Below the pieces are notes generated by a model. The model worked only from the letters and a program-made list of their open reading frames with translations. It was not told the DNA's origin and did no database searches. Of a DNA stretch of 64,000 nucleotides, positions 51,826 to 61,917 are shown in pieces. The translations under genes were made by a program, and so were the position numbers. This stretch comes from Burkholderiaceae bacterium (GTDB taxonomy: Bacteria > Pseudomonadota > Gammaproteobacteria > Burkholderiales > Burkholderiaceae_C). Position 1 is the first letter of the stretch; each line of letters starts with the position of its first letter. The stretch is taken from the NCBI GenBank assembly GCA_016790575.1, contig JAEUOU010000007.1, positions 91,675 to 155,674 on the forward strand, read 5' to 3'.

Positions 51826-52785
51826 ATGACCGTGCAATCACCCCGCGACGTCCTGAGCCCGGAGGCGCTGACACTGCTGCAGGCCATCGCCCAGGCTGGC
51901 AGCTTTGCCGCCGCAGCCCGCCAGCTGGGTGTGGTGCCCAGTGCACTGACCTACCGGGTGCGCCAGATCGAAGAGGCGCTGGACGTGCTGCTGTTCGACC
52001 GCAGCGCCCGCCAGGCGCGCCCTACCGAGGCGGGTCGCGAGTTGCTGCGCGAAGGCGAGCGCCTGCTGGCCGAGATGGAAGCGGTGGCCAACCGCGTGCG
52101 ACGGGTAGCCACCGGCTGGGAGTCGCAGTTCACCGTGGCGGTGGACAGCATCATTGCCCAGCCGGTGATCATGGAACTGTGTGCGGATTTCCTGGCCCTG
52201 CGACCGCCCACGCGCTTGCGCCTGCGCGACGAAACCCTGTCGGGCACGCTGCAAGCCCTGACCTCGGGCATGGCAGACCTGGCCATCGGTGTCGGGCTGG
52301 ACACCAGCACGCTGGCCGGCATCGTCCACCAGCCGCTGGGGCGGGTGGCCTTTGTTTACGCCGTGGCGCCACACCACCCGCTGGCAACGGCCCCCGAACC
52401 TTTGGGCGATGAGCTGATCCAGCGCCACCGCGCCGTGGCCGTGGCCGATTCGGTACCCGTGGGTGGTGGCATTACCGTGGGCCTGCTCGCGGGCCAGGAT
52501 GTGCTCACCGTATCGACCATGGACGCCAAGCTTGACGCGCAGTTGCGGGGACTGGGCGGCGGTTTCCTGCCCGAGCCCCTGGCCCGGCCGTACATTGAAA
52601 GCGGGCGGCTGGTGGTCCGCGCGGTACAGCGCCCTTCGCGCGAGGCGCCACTGAGTTACGCCTGGCGCAGCGGGCGGGGGGTCGCCGCCGGCCGGGCGCT
52701 GCAGTGGTGGCTGCAGCGGCTGGACCAGCCCGCGACCCGCGCCGCCTTGTTGCGGCTCGGGCAACCGGTTGCGCGGCGGGTGTAG
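51826..52785 (+). CDS. LysR family transcriptional regulator
   Basis: 319 residues. The helix-turn-helix is in LTLLQAIAQAGSFAAAARQLGVVPSALTYRVRQIEEALD; a PBP-like effector domain follows. The ATG at 51826 is preferred over the TTG at 51811 because the latter lies inside the palindromic site. It is divergent from pirin and the WrbA-like gene, its probable targets, which would make it a redox or electrophile sensor by association. Confidence 0.92.
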   Translation: MTVQSPRDVLSPEALTLLQAIAQAGSFAAAARQLGVVPSALTYRVRQIEEALDVLLFDRSARQARPTEAGRELLREGERLLAEMEAVANRVRRVATGWESQFTVAVDSIIAQPVIMELCADFLALRPPTRLRLRDETLSGTLQALTSGMADLAIGVGLDTSTLAGIVHQPLGRVAFVYAVAPHHPLATAPEPLGDELIQRHRAVAVADSVPVGGGITVGLLAGQDVLTVSTMDAKLDAQLRGLGGGFLPEPLARPYIESGRLVVRAVQRPSREAPLSYAWRSGRGVAAGRALQWWLQRLDQPATRAALLRLGQPVARRV

Positions 52786-52831
52786 AGTGCATGCCATGGC
52801 GCGTGATCGGCATGCGCGACGGAGCAACCTG

Positions 52832-53887
52832 ATGAAAAAACCGCCCCCCCCGAACCGCCGTGTCGCGATCGTTGGTGCCGGCATGGCCGGCATCGCCTGC
52901 GCGCGCACTCTGGCCCAGGCCGGCCATGCGGTGACGCTGTTCGAAAAGAGCCGCGGCTACGGCGGCCGCATGGCCACGCGGCGTTCGCCCTTTGGCTCCT
53001 TCGACCACGGCGCCCAGTATTTCACCGTCCGCGACGCCCGGCTGGAGCGCGCGCTGGCCACCACCCCCGGCCTGTGCCGCGCCTGGAGCGCCAACGCCGT
53101 GCGGGTGCTGGACCCCGCCGGCCGCCTGCTGGAGGCCGCGCCCCCCTCTCGCGAACCCCACTGGGTGCCCATCCCCGGCATGAGTACGCTGGTCCATCAA
53201 TGGGCCGCGCCGCTGGAACAATCCGGCGCGGTGCAGCTGCAGACCCAGGTCACCCGCATCCAGGCCGATCCGCTGGCGCGCGGTCGCTGGCAGTTGCACA
53301 CCCAGGCCGCGGATGGCGCGGTGCATGTGCATGCCGGTTTCGACCAGGTGTTGCTGGCCATCCCCGCGCCACAGGCAGCGGCGTTGCTGGGCGCGTCGTC
53401 GCTGGCTCCCGCTTGGGTCACCCAGCTGGCCGGTGTGACCATGGCGCCGTGCTGGACCTTGATGCTCGCCTACCCCAACGCGGCCCAGGGCGGACGCACC
53501 GGCTTCGGCCCGCAATGGAACGCTGCCCGCAGCACCCACCACCGGGTGGCCTGGCTGGCACGCGAGTCGTCCAAACCCCGGCGCGAGCCGATCGAACGCT
53601 GGACGGTGCAGGCCAGCGCCGAATGGTCGCAGCAACACCTGGAAGACACCCCGGAGCGGGTCCAGGGCAAGCTGCTGAAAGCCTTCGCCGAGGTCACCGG
53701 CATCCGTGCCGAACCGGGCCATGCCGAAGTGCACCGCTGGCGCTACGCCAAGACCCAGCAAGCCCTGGGCCCGTCCCACCTGTGGGATCGCCGCGCCGGC
53801 ATCGGCCTGTGTGGCGACTGGTGCCTGGGCCACCGCGTCGAAAACGCTTTCGTCTCCGGCCTGGAACTGGCGCTGGCCACCCTGTAG
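52832..53887 (+). CDS. FAD-dependent oxidoreductase (renalase-like)
   Basis: 351 residues. Dinucleotide loop [17 protein letters not shown], then [15 protein letters not shown] and [11 protein letters not shown] late [22 protein letters not shown] segment closes the FAD site. This is the renalase/phytoene desaturase-like amine oxidase group. The substrate is unknown. The gluQ start lies four bases downstream. Confidence 0.88.
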   Translation: MKKPPPPNRRVAIVGAGMAGIACARTLAQAGHAVTLFEKSRGYGGRMATRRSPFGSFDHGAQYFTVRDARLERALATTPGLCRAWSANAVRVLDPAGRLLEAAPPSREPHWVPIPGMSTLVHQWAAPLEQSGAVQLQTQVTRIQADPLARGRWQLHTQAADGAVHVHAGFDQVLLAIPAPQAAALLGASSLAPAWVTQLAGVTMAPCWTLMLAYPNAAQGGRTGFGPQWNAARSTHHRVAWLARESSKPRREPIERWTVQASAEWSQQHLEDTPERVQGKLLKAFAEVTGIRAEPGHAEVHRWRYAKTQQALGPSHLWDRRAGIGLCGDWCLGHRVENAFVSGLELALATL

Positions 53888-53891
53888 CGCC

Positions 53892-54893
53892 GTGGCCAGC
53901 AGCGCGCCAGGCGCCGAAACGGCGCAGGCCGGGCCCTCGCCCTACCGGGGCCGCTTCGCGCCCTCTCCCACCGGTCCACTGCATGCCGGCTCGCTGGTGG
54001 CGGCCCTGGCCAGCTGGCTGGACGCGCGGGCCCACCGGGGGTGCTGGCTGGTACGGATCGAAGACATCGATCCGCCGCGCTGCGCTCCCGGGGCGGACCG
54101 GGTCATCCTGCGCCAGCTGGCCGATTGCGGGCTGATGCCCGACGCGCCGCCGCAGTGGCAGTCGCGCCGCCACCCGCTCTACCAGCAGGCACTGGACCAG
54201 CTGGCCGCCGCCGGCCTGGCCTACCCGTGCGGGTGTACCCGCAAGGACATCGAGGCCGAGTGGGCGCGCCGCGGCGTCCAGCGGGGTCGCCACGCCGAGC
54301 TGGTCTACCCCGGCACCTGCCGCGACGGTTTGCGGGGGGGCTCGGCGCGGGCCTGGCGCCTGCGGTCCGACGTTTTCCTGTCAGAACTGCCCATACCCAG
54401 CGTAAAAAGGTCACTTTCAGCTACCGAAAGTGAAGTCCCGGTGACCCGGAGCGCCGCGCCGGTCACCTGGTCTGATCGGCGGCTGGGGCCCGGCTCGCAG
54501 AACGTTGGCGCCGAGGTGGGCGACTTCGTGCTGCGCCGGGCTGACGGTCTGTGGGCCTATCAGCTGGCGGTGGTCGTCGACGATGCCGAGCAGGGCATCA
54601 CCGATGTGGTGCGCGGCGAAGACCTGGCCGACAACACCCCCCGGCAGATCCTGCTGCAGCGTGCCCTGGGCCTGGCCACGCCGCGCTACCTGCACACGCC
54701 GCTGGTACGGGCCGCCGACGGCGAAAAACTCTCCAAACAGCATGGCGCGCCCGCCGTGGACACCAGCGATCCGCAGGCTGCCTTGAACGCCGCCGCCGCC
54801 ACGCTGACCTTGCCACCGGCGGCCGGCAGCACCGTGGCCGAAGCCCTGGCGTTCTGGACGGCGGCCTGGCGGGCGCGCTGGTGCCGCGCCTGA
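53892..54893 (+). CDS. gluQ: Glutamyl-Q tRNA(Asp) synthetase with dispersed-element insertion
   Basis: 333 residues from a GTG four bases after the preceding stop. It activates Glu and attaches it to queuosine in tRNA-Asp. It has [15 protein letters not shown] (HIGH-like), a zinc site of YPCGCTRKD and YPGTC, and EKLSKQHG (KMSKS-like). Between WRLR and [21 protein letters not shown] there is an extra segment of about 28 residues, and its middle ([11 protein letters not shown]) is translated from a dispersed element (54388-54425). It sits where the family has a strand-connecting loop. The reading frame is preserved, so the enzyme may still work. Confidence 0.9.
   Translation: MASSAPGAETAQAGPSPYRGRFAPSPTGPLHAGSLVAALASWLDARAHRGCWLVRIEDIDPPRCAPGADRVILRQLADCGLMPDAPPQWQSRRHPLYQQALDQLAAAGLAYPCGCTRKDIEAEWARRGVQRGRHAELVYPGTCRDGLRGGSARAWRLRSDVFLSELPIPSVKRSLSATESEVPVTRSAAPVTWSDRRLGPGSQNVGAEVGDFVLRRADGLWAYQLAVVVDDAEQGITDVVRGEDLADNTPRQILLQRALGLATPRYLHTPLVRAADGEKLSKQHGAPAVDTSDPQAALNAAAATLTLPPAAGSTVAEALAFWTAAWRARWCRA
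54388..54425 (-). repeat. Dispersed element, copy 13 (inside gluQ)
   Basis: On the plus strand, CCATACCCAGCGTAAAAAGG followed by TCACTTTCAGCTACCG. Only copy that lies wholly within a conserved coding gene, and it keeps the frame. Confidence 0.9.
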
Positions 54894-55026
54894 CCCGACC
54901 GGACGCCCCTGCATCGGCCGGGGCCCGCCCCGCGACCGGCACGGGCGCCGGCAAACCCTACAATCGGCGCCCCGCCGTCCCGACGGCCCCACTCTGGGCC
55001 ACATTCTGCGTGCCCTTCGCTGCGCC

Positions 55027-55758
55027 ATGACCGATCCCCGCCACGCCCACCCCCGCCCCGGCCCGGCCGAGGGCACCCATCTGCGCCAGATCAAGACCTA
55101 TGTGCTGCGTGCCGGGCGCATGGGCCCGGGCCAGGAGCGGGCGCTGGAGGTGCTGGGGCCGCAGTTTCTTCTGCCATACACCCCTGGCCAGACCTTCGAT
55201 GCGGCCGCCGCGTTCGGCCGCGTGGCGCCGCTGATCCTGGAAATCGGTTTTGGGATGGGTGATGCCACGGCCCATATCGCCGCGGTCCGCCCCGGGGACA
55301 ACTTCCTGTGCTGCGAGGTGCACGAGCCCGGCGTGGGCGCGCTGCTCAAACGGATCGGCGAACAGGGCCTGGGCAATATCCGCATCCTGGCCCATGACGC
55401 GGTGGAGGTGGTCGATCACATGCTGGCCGAAGCCTCGCTGGACGGCATCCACATCTTCTTTCCCGACCCCTGGCACAAGAAAAAGCACCACAAACGCCGC
55501 CTGATCCAGCCCCCGCTGGTGGCCCGGCTGGCCACGCGCCTGCGGCCCGGCGGCATCCTGCACTGCGCCACCGACTGGCAGCCCTACGCCGAGCAGATGC
55601 GTGATGTGCTGGGCGCCGAGCCGCTGCTGGTGAACACCGCCGCCGACCGCGCGGACGGTTTTGCCCCAAAACCCGACTACCGGCCGCTGACCAAGTTTGA
55701 AAACCGCGGTCTGCGGCTGGGCCACGGCGTCTGGGACCTGGTGTTTCGCCGCGTCTGA
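55027..55758 (+). CDS. trmB: tRNA (guanine-N7)-methyltransferase
   Basis: 243 residues. It methylates G46 of tRNA. Motifs: [16 protein letters not shown] (SAM), [13 protein letters not shown], the family block [15 protein letters not shown], and the C-terminal [12 protein letters not shown]. Start and length are as expected. It is preceded by 133 bp that shows no other gene. Confidence 0.95.
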   Translation: MTDPRHAHPRPGPAEGTHLRQIKTYVLRAGRMGPGQERALEVLGPQFLLPYTPGQTFDAAAAFGRVAPLILEIGFGMGDATAHIAAVRPGDNFLCCEVHEPGVGALLKRIGEQGLGNIRILAHDAVEVVDHMLAEASLDGIHIFFPDPWHKKKHHKRRLIQPPLVARLATRLRPGGILHCATDWQPYAEQMRDVLGAEPLLVNTAADRADGFAPKPDYRPLTKFENRGLRLGHGVWDLVFRRV

Positions 55759-55942
55759 CCCGCCCCCCTGGCGGATCGAACCGGCGGCCGATGCACAAAC
55801 GGCATGCCCCGATGGCAGATTGGCAAGGCCCGGCTCTGGCAGGGCGGGCCGGATTGGACTATCGTCTCGCACTTGGCCATCGCGCCCATCCGGCACGCTT
55901 ATTGCGAAGTCGTTTCCTGCTGACGCCCCTCCTGGAGATCCC

Positions 55943-57094
55943 ATGAATCTGCATCGTCGCCACTTCCACCGCGCCGGACTGGCGCTGACCCTGGGCGCGC
56001 TGGCCGGCCCCGCCGCACTGGCCCAGCCGGCAGGCACCGCGCGCCGCATCGTGCTGGGACAGTCTGTGCCGCTGACCGGGGCAGCCTCCGAGATCGGGCT
56101 GGCCTTTGCGGCGGGCGCCAAGTTGTATGTGGACGCCTTCAACGGTCGCAAGAACAACCCCGGCTGGCAATTCGAGTTGCGCCAGCTTGACGATGGCTAC
56201 GACGCCCAGCGGGCCGAGGCCAATGCCAAAAAGCTGCTGGCCGATGGCGCCGATGTGCTGTTTGGCTTTGTCGGCACGGCGTCGTCGGAGGCGGGCGCCC
56301 GGGTCGCGCAGGCCGCCGGCGCTTTGTTCTTCGCCCCGTTTGCCGCACCCGACACCCTGCGGGAGGCCAGCCAGAGCCAGGTGTTTCATGTGCGCCCCAG
56401 CCTGTCGGACGAAGCCTTCAAGTCCGTTCGCCATGCCGCGACGCTGGGCCAGACCCGCATTGCCGTGGTGGCCGAGGACGATCCCATGGGCCGTGCCGGT
56501 ACCGCCGCCGTGCAGGCGGCCATGACCGAGCTGAAGCTGCCTGCACCGGTGGCGGTCGCAATCGTCCCGGTCAACAGCGACAAGGTGGACGCCGCCGTCG
56601 CCAACCTGCTGAAGTCGCAGGCGCAGGCGGTCATTCTGGTGTCCTTGTTCAACTCCAGCGCGGCGGTCATCCGAAAAGCCCGCGCGGGCGGTTTTGCCGG
56701 CACTTTCATGGCGTTTTCGGTGGTCGGGATCGACCCGCTGTTCACCGCGCTGGGCAAGGACATCGGCGGCGTTGTGGTCTCGCAGGTGGTGCCCTCGCCC
56801 CGAAGCACGGCCACCCCCATCGTGCGTGAATATCTGGCCGCGATCGACAACTCGGACCAGACACCCAGCTACGAGAGCCTGGAAGGATTCATTGCTGCCA
56901 AGACCCTGGCCGAAGGGCTGCGCCGGGTGGCTCCCGCGAAAGGGCTGGACCGCAGCAAACTGCAGCAGGCCCTGGCGGGCATGACCGACTGGGATGTGGG
57001 CGGTTTTCGCATCAATCTGCGCGCCGGGGTACGTGACGCGGTACGCAGCATCGACCTGGTGACCATTCGCCCCGACGGGCGCGTGGTGCGCTGA
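55943..57094 (+). CDS. ABC transporter substrate-binding protein (branched-chain amino acid type)
   Basis: 383 residues. The N-terminus has RRHFHRAGLALTLGALAGPAALAQ, a twin-arginine-style signal peptide, so it is periplasmic. The mature protein shows GQSVPLTGAASEIGLAFAAGAKLYVDAFN, typical of Peripla_BP_6 (LivK/J-like). No permease or ATPase gene is adjacent, so it may be an orphan receptor for an unlinked transporter or a sensor. The ATG follows CTGGAGATCCC. Gap to the next gene is 14 bp. Confidence 0.9.
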   Translation: MNLHRRHFHRAGLALTLGALAGPAALAQPAGTARRIVLGQSVPLTGAASEIGLAFAAGAKLYVDAFNGRKNNPGWQFELRQLDDGYDAQRAEANAKKLLADGADVLFGFVGTASSEAGARVAQAAGALFFAPFAAPDTLREASQSQVFHVRPSLSDEAFKSVRHAATLGQTRIAVVAEDDPMGRAGTAAVQAAMTELKLPAPVAVAIVPVNSDKVDAAVANLLKSQAQAVILVSLFNSSAAVIRKARAGGFAGTFMAFSVVGIDPLFTALGKDIGGVVVSQVVPSPRSTATPIVREYLAAIDNSDQTPSYESLEGFIAAKTLAEGLRRVAPAKGLDRSKLQQALAGMTDWDVGGFRINLRAGVRDAVRSIDLVTIRPDGRVVR

Positions 57095-57108
57095 CGTTTT
57101 CCCTGGCG

Positions 57109-58068
57109 ATGGCCCGACCGCCGCGCGCGCCGGCCATTGCCTTGCGTGAGGGGGTCGCGCCCAGCGCGGTGGCGCTGCCGAACATGCGCCAGCCGCCCTG
57201 GTCCACGCTGCTGGATTTTCTCGATCACCGGATGCCGGCCGTGGGCCGAGCGGTATGGCTGCAGCGCATGGCCGACGGGGAGGTGCTGGACGACACCGGC
57301 CAACCGCTGCCGCCGCATACGCCCTACCGCGGCGGCCTGCGCGCCTGGTACTGGCGCCACCTGCCACAGGAACAGCCGGTTCCGTTTGTCGAAACGGTGC
57401 TGTACCAGGATGCGCATCTGGTGGTCGCTGACAAGCCGCACTTCCTGCCGGTGACCCCGGGAGGACGTTATGTGCGCGAAAGCCTGCTGGTTCGCCTGCG
57501 CCAGCGCCTGAACCTGCCCGGCCTGAGCCCGCTGCACCGCATCGACCGCGAGACCGCCGGGCTGGTCGCCTTCAGTGTGCGCGCGCAGGACCGCGACGCA
57601 TACCAGCGGCTGTTTCGCGAACGGAAGGTCGACAAGGTGTACGAAGCCCTTGCGCCGGCCGCGCCCCAGCACACCTGGCCGCTCCACCGCCGCAGCCATA
57701 TTCGCGAGGACCCACAGGCGTTTTACCGCATGGTCGAAGCGCCCGAGGCCGAAGCCCTGCCGGACAACAGCGAAACCACCATTGCGCCGGTGGAACAGCG
57801 CGGCGCCTGGGCCCGCTACCGGCTATGGCCACGCACCGGGCAGCGACACCAGCTGCGGGTGCACCTGAATGCCCTGGGGCTGCCGATCGCCGGCGACCAG
57901 TTCTACCCGCGCGCGCGGCGCGGCCCGGACGAGGCGGAGGACTTTGCCTTGCCGCTGCAATTGCTGGCCCATACCCTGGCCTTCACCGACCCGGTGACCG
58001 GCCAGCAGCGCCATTTCGAAAGCGGCCGCTCGCTGGACTGGGACGTGGCTTTGCGCGACGGCGGCTGA
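57109..58068 (+). CDS. RluA family pseudouridine synthase
   Basis: 319 residues. The catalytic block is LSPLHRIDRETAGLVAFS with Asp in HRIDRETAG; GRYVRESLLVRLRQRL precedes and GQRHQLRVHLNALGLPIAGD follows. A longer N-terminal region (LLDFLDHRMPAVGRAVWLQRM) resembles the S4-like or specificity region. It isomerises uridine in an RNA not identified here. It is probably cotranscribed with the binding-protein gene. Confidence 0.88.
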   Translation: MARPPRAPAIALREGVAPSAVALPNMRQPPWSTLLDFLDHRMPAVGRAVWLQRMADGEVLDDTGQPLPPHTPYRGGLRAWYWRHLPQEQPVPFVETVLYQDAHLVVADKPHFLPVTPGGRYVRESLLVRLRQRLNLPGLSPLHRIDRETAGLVAFSVRAQDRDAYQRLFRERKVDKVYEALAPAAPQHTWPLHRRSHIREDPQAFYRMVEAPEAEALPDNSETTIAPVEQRGAWARYRLWPRTGQRHQLRVHLNALGLPIAGDQFYPRARRGPDEAEDFALPLQLLAHTLAFTDPVTGQQRHFESGRSLDWDVALRDGG

Positions 58069-58087
58069 GCGCTGCGCCGCCCGCGGC

Positions 58088-58960
58088 TCAGCGCGCAAAG
58101 GCGTGCTGCAGCGCTTGCAGCAGCACCTGGCGCGACTCGTCCCGCGCCTGCGGATGCCCGCCAACATGGACACCCTGCCCCGGGTTGACGCCGTTGGGTA
58201 CGTCAGCCCGGTGGCGCACTGGCGCGGTACCGTCGAAACCATGGACCGCCCCCTCCCAGGCCCGCACCGTCACTGCCGGGCGGCCCTCGCGGGCCAAGGC
58301 CTGGCAGGGCGCGGCGGGCGTCCAGTCATCGGCCAGGCCCAGCAGCAGCAGGGTGTCGGTAGCAGGCTGGAAACCGCGCCGGCGGTCGGTGTCGCAACCG
58401 GGGTAAAACGCAACCGCCAACCGGGGCCGGACGGACGCCGCCGCGACATCAGGGTGCAGGCGGTTGGTTGCCGACAGCACCGCGCTGCCGCCGTGGGACC
58501 AGCCCAGCAGGGCCAGACGGCTGGCGTCCACACCGGGTTGTGCGGCCAGCCACTGCAGGGCCCCCAGGACGTCCTGGCGACGCTCGGTGTTGGTCACACG
58601 GCGTGTGCCGATGCGCTGGGTGCACAGCTCTTTTTCGCCGCGCGCCGACAGCGAGTCCAGCGCCAGCGCGTGCCACCCTTGCGCATTCAACAGTGCCGCG
58701 TAATCACGGATACGCTGCGAAGGCAGTCCGCGCCCGTTGAGCATGCCGCCGCAGCCGTGCAACAACAGCACCGTCGGCGCCGGCTGGTCGGCAGGGGCGG
58801 CAAAAAACCAGCCATCGAGCATGACCGCCTGGCCGGCGCGGGCCTCCTGACTGGGCACCTGCACCCGAGACACCACACCGGGCTGGGCCGGCTGGCTCCA
58901 GGCGCCCACGAGCAGCAGGTTTGAAATAAAAACGGCCGATACCCATCGCAAAAAGGTCAT
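58088..58960 (-). CDS. Exported dienelactone-hydrolase-like esterase with element-derived N-terminus
   Basis: 290 residues. HGCGGM is the oxyanion region, GWSHGG the nucleophile elbow, DDWTP holds the likely acid, and AVHGFDG the His. The N-terminus MTFLRWVSAVFISNLLLVGAWSQ reads like a signal peptide, and its first 13 codons are a dispersed element (58932-58972): ATGACCTTTT then TGCGATGGGTATCGGCC. No other suitable start precedes the conserved part (a GTG at residue 18 would lack the signal), so the element has been recruited as the start and signal. The substrate is unknown. Confidence 0.82.
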   Translation of the reverse strand: MTFLRWVSAVFISNLLLVGAWSQPAQPGVVSRVQVPSQEARAGQAVMLDGWFFAAPADQPAPTVLLLHGCGGMLNGRGLPSQRIRDYAALLNAQGWHALALDSLSARGEKELCTQRIGTRRVTNTERRQDVLGALQWLAAQPGVDASRLALLGWSHGGSAVLSATNRLHPDVAAASVRPRLAVAFYPGCDTDRRRGFQPATDTLLLLGLADDWTPAAPCQALAREGRPAVTVRAWEGAVHGFDGTAPVRHRADVPNGVNPGQGVHVGGHPQARDESRQVLLQALQHAFAR

Positions 58961-58972
58961 TATTTGCTATCA
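58932..58972 (-). repeat. Dispersed element, copy 14 (start of hydrolase gene)
   Basis: On the minus strand it reads GATAGCAAATAATGACC, then TTTTTGCGATGGGTATCGGCC. Its ATG is the start codon of the 58088-58960 gene. Confidence 0.92.
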
Positions 58973-59046
58973 ATTCGTGACTGATTGTCTGACCCGCTTT
59001 CCTGCGAGGACGGCCGTGGCGCGCCCGGCCACGGCGCCGCCACAGC

Positions 59047-61722
59047 TCAGACCCGCTCGGCCACCCAGCCCGAAACCGACGCCAGCGCGGCGGCCAGCTT
59101 GCTCGGGTCAGTGCCGCCGGCCATGGCCATGTCGGGTTTGCCGCCCCCTTTGCCGCCCACTTGCTGGGCCACAAAGTTGACCAGTTCGCCCGCCTTGACC
59201 CGGCCCACGCTGTCGGCGGTGACCCCCGCAGCCAGTTGCACCTTGTCGCCGTCCACAGCGGCCAGCACGATGGCCGCAGTCTTGAGTTTGTCCTTGAGCT
59301 TGTCCAGCGTATCGCGCAGGGTTCTGGCGTCCGCGCCTTCGAGCCGGGCGGCCAGCACTTTCAGCCCTTTCACGTCCAACGCCTTGCCGGCCAGCTCGTC
59401 GCCCTGACTGGAGGCCAGCTTGCCTTTGAGCGCGGCCAGTTCACGCTCCATCTCGCGGGCCTGCTCCAGCATCGCGCCGATGCGCGAGGGCACTTCTGCG
59501 GGAGTGACCCGCAGCGTGCCGGCCACGCCACCCAGGGTCGTCTCCATGCCTTGCACGTAAGCGAGCGCATTCAGGCCGGTCAGCGCTTCGATCCGGCGCA
59601 CGCCCGCCGCCACACCACCTTCGGCGACGATGGTGAAGAAGCCGATGTCGCCGGTGGCCTTCACGTGGGTGCCACCACACAGTTCGCGGCTGGAGCCGAT
59701 GTCGAGCACCCGCACGGTCTCGCCGTATTTCTCGCCGAAGAGCATCATCGCGCCGGTCTTCTGGGCCGATTCGATGTCCATCACCCGCGCCTGTGCGGCG
59801 GCGTTGGCCAGGATCTCGCGGTTGACACGAACCTCGATCTCGCGAATCTGGGCGTCGGTGACCGGCGCATTGTGGGCGAAGTCGAAGCGGGTGCGCTCGG
59901 CGTTCACCAGCGAACCTTTCTGCTGCACATGGCTGCCCAGCACCTCGCGCAGGGCTTTGTGCATCAGGTGGGTAGCGCTGTGGTTGCGCACGGTGGCGGC
60001 GCGCAGCGCGGTGTCCACCCGGGCGGTGACGGTGTCGCCCACCCGCAGCAGGCCACGCGCGGTGCCGTGGTGGCCGAACACGTCGGCCTTGATCTTCTGG
60101 GTGTCGGCCACGTCGAAGGCCCCGCCCGTGCCTTCAATCCGGCCCTGGTCACCCACCTGGCCGCCGCTTTCGGCGTAGAACGGGGTGGTGTCGAGCACCA
60201 CGACACCGCTCTGGCCGTCGGCCAGGGCGTCCACCGGCACCCCCTCGTGATACAGCGCCACCACGGTTGCGGAGGATTCGAGCCGCTCGTAGCCGACAAA
60301 GTCGTTGCCGTCGCCGCTGTAGTCCAGCGCCTTGTCCATCTTGAACTTGCCGGCGGCGCGGGCCTGCGATTTCTGCCGTTCCATGGCGACCTGAAAACCG
60401 GCTTCATCCACGGTGACGCCGCGCTCGCGGCAGACGTCGTTGGTCAGGTCGAGAGGGAAGCCGTAGGTGTCGTGCAGCTTGAAGGCCAGTTCGCCAGACA
60501 AGAGCATCTGCGCACCGACGGGAACATCGCCTTGGGGACCATCTGGCGTGTGAGTTATCTCAACAATTCGCTCAATCTCCTGCTCAAGAATGCTCATGCC
60601 GTTGGACAGCGTCTCAAAGAAGCGCTCCTCTTCCGCTCCCAGCACCTCGCCGATACGCTGCGCCTGGGCGGCCAGGTGGGGATACGCTTCTCCCATCAGG
60701 GCCACCAGGTCGGGCACCAGCTTGTGGAAAAACGGCGCCTTGCGGCCCAGCTTGTAGCCGTGACGGATGGCGCGGCGGATGATGCGGCGCTGCACGTAGC
60801 CGCGGCCTTCGTTGGACGGAATCACTCCGTCGCTGACCAGGAAGGCGGTGGCACGCAGGTGGTCGGCAATGACGCGCAAGCTGGGGCTGTGCAGATCGGC
60901 GCAGCCGGTCTCGCGCGCGGCGGCGCGGATCAGGGCGTCAAAGATGTCGATTTCATAGTTGCTGTGCACACCTTGCAGAATGGCGGCCAGACGCTCCAGC
61001 CCCATGCCGGTATCGACACAGGGCGCGGGCAGGCGCACCACACTGCCGTCTTCCTTCATGTCGAACTGCATGAACACATGGTTCCAGATCTCGATGAACC
61101 GGTCACCATCTTCCTCGGGGCTGCCCGGGGGACCGCCGGGAATGTGCGGGCCGTGGTCATAGAAGATTTCGGAACACGGGCCACAGGGGCCGGTGTCGGC
61201 CATCATCCAGAAATTGTCCGACTTGTATTTGCCGCCTTTGTTGTCCCCGATGCGGATGACGCGTTCGGGTGGCAGGCCGATTTCCCTGGTCCAGATGTCG
61301 TAGGCCTCGTCGTCCTCGTGATAGACGGTCGCCAGCAGCCGCTCGGGCGGCAGCTTGTAGACCTGGGTCAGCAGTTCCCAGCCCCAGTGAAGCGATTCAC
61401 GCTTGAAGTAGTCACCGAAACTCCAGTTGCCCAACATCTCGAAGAAGGTGTGGTGGCGCGCGGTGTAGCCCACGTTTTCCAGGTCGTTGTGTTTGCCGCC
61501 GGCCCGCAGGCAGGCCTGCACCGAGGCCGCGCGCACGTAGCTGCGCTTGTCGGAGCCGAGAAACACGTCCTTGAACTGCACCATGCCGGAGTTGGTGAAC
61601 ATCAGCGTCGGGTCATTGCCCGGGACCAGCGGGCTGGACGCCACCACCGTGTGGGCTTTCGAGGCGAAGAAGTCGAGAAAGATCTGGCGGATGTCGGCGA
61701 CGGAAAATTTTGGCGAGGACAT
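59047..61722 (-). CDS. alaS: Alanyl-tRNA synthetase
   Basis: 891 residues. Class II catalytic core opens [31 protein letters not shown], with [10 protein letters not shown] and [14 protein letters not shown]. The editing domain has the zinc motif HSATHLMH and CGGTH. The C-Ala region closes the protein. A segment near residues 375-395 ([19 protein letters not shown]) is longer than in E. coli and its DNA (about 60530-60600) is less G+C-rich. The start [12 protein letters not shown] is the family start. Confidence 0.96.
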   Translation of the reverse strand: MSSPKFSVADIRQIFLDFFASKAHTVVASSPLVPGNDPTLMFTNSGMVQFKDVFLGSDKRSYVRAASVQACLRAGGKHNDLENVGYTARHHTFFEMLGNWSFGDYFKRESLHWGWELLTQVYKLPPERLLATVYHEDDEAYDIWTREIGLPPERVIRIGDNKGGKYKSDNFWMMADTGPCGPCSEIFYDHGPHIPGGPPGSPEEDGDRFIEIWNHVFMQFDMKEDGSVVRLPAPCVDTGMGLERLAAILQGVHSNYEIDIFDALIRAAARETGCADLHSPSLRVIADHLRATAFLVSDGVIPSNEGRGYVQRRIIRRAIRHGYKLGRKAPFFHKLVPDLVALMGEAYPHLAAQAQRIGEVLGAEEERFFETLSNGMSILEQEIERIVEITHTPDGPQGDVPVGAQMLLSGELAFKLHDTYGFPLDLTNDVCRERGVTVDEAGFQVAMERQKSQARAAGKFKMDKALDYSGDGNDFVGYERLESSATVVALYHEGVPVDALADGQSGVVVLDTTPFYAESGGQVGDQGRIEGTGGAFDVADTQKIKADVFGHHGTARGLLRVGDTVTARVDTALRAATVRNHSATHLMHKALREVLGSHVQQKGSLVNAERTRFDFAHNAPVTDAQIREIEVRVNREILANAAAQARVMDIESAQKTGAMMLFGEKYGETVRVLDIGSSRELCGGTHVKATGDIGFFTIVAEGGVAAGVRRIEALTGLNALAYVQGMETTLGGVAGTLRVTPAEVPSRIGAMLEQAREMERELAALKGKLASSQGDELAGKALDVKGLKVLAARLEGADARTLRDTLDKLKDKLKTAAIVLAAVDGDKVQLAAGVTADSVGRVKAGELVNFVAQQVGGKGGGKPDMAMAGGTDPSKLAAALASVSGWVAERV

Positions 61723-61892
61723 GTTGGGGATGTGATGGGATGGGTTGGAGCCACCAGGCGGCTGCCGCGCCGCCAACCGGCGCCAGGTACCTGTAAATGC
61801 TTGATTCGGCTGAACATTCCATTATAGGTTTTGCCTTCCGCCATGGCGACAGACAAACCGCAGGGGCCCGGTTATGCTGCATCGCTGGGCGT

Positions 61893-61917
61893 AAATATTT
61901 AATCTGTTAAATAATTT
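61893..61917. promoter_or_regulatory. AT-rich inverted repeat upstream of gabD
   Basis: AAATATTTAA (61893-61902), TCTG, TTAAATAATTT (61907-61917) form nearly symmetric arms with one unpaired base. It stands out in the G+C-rich setting, 40 bp before the gabD start, and may be an operator or promoter. Confidence 0.45.

Noticed and set aside
59161..61827. 888-codon plus-strand frame
   Set aside because: Antisense shadow of alaS.
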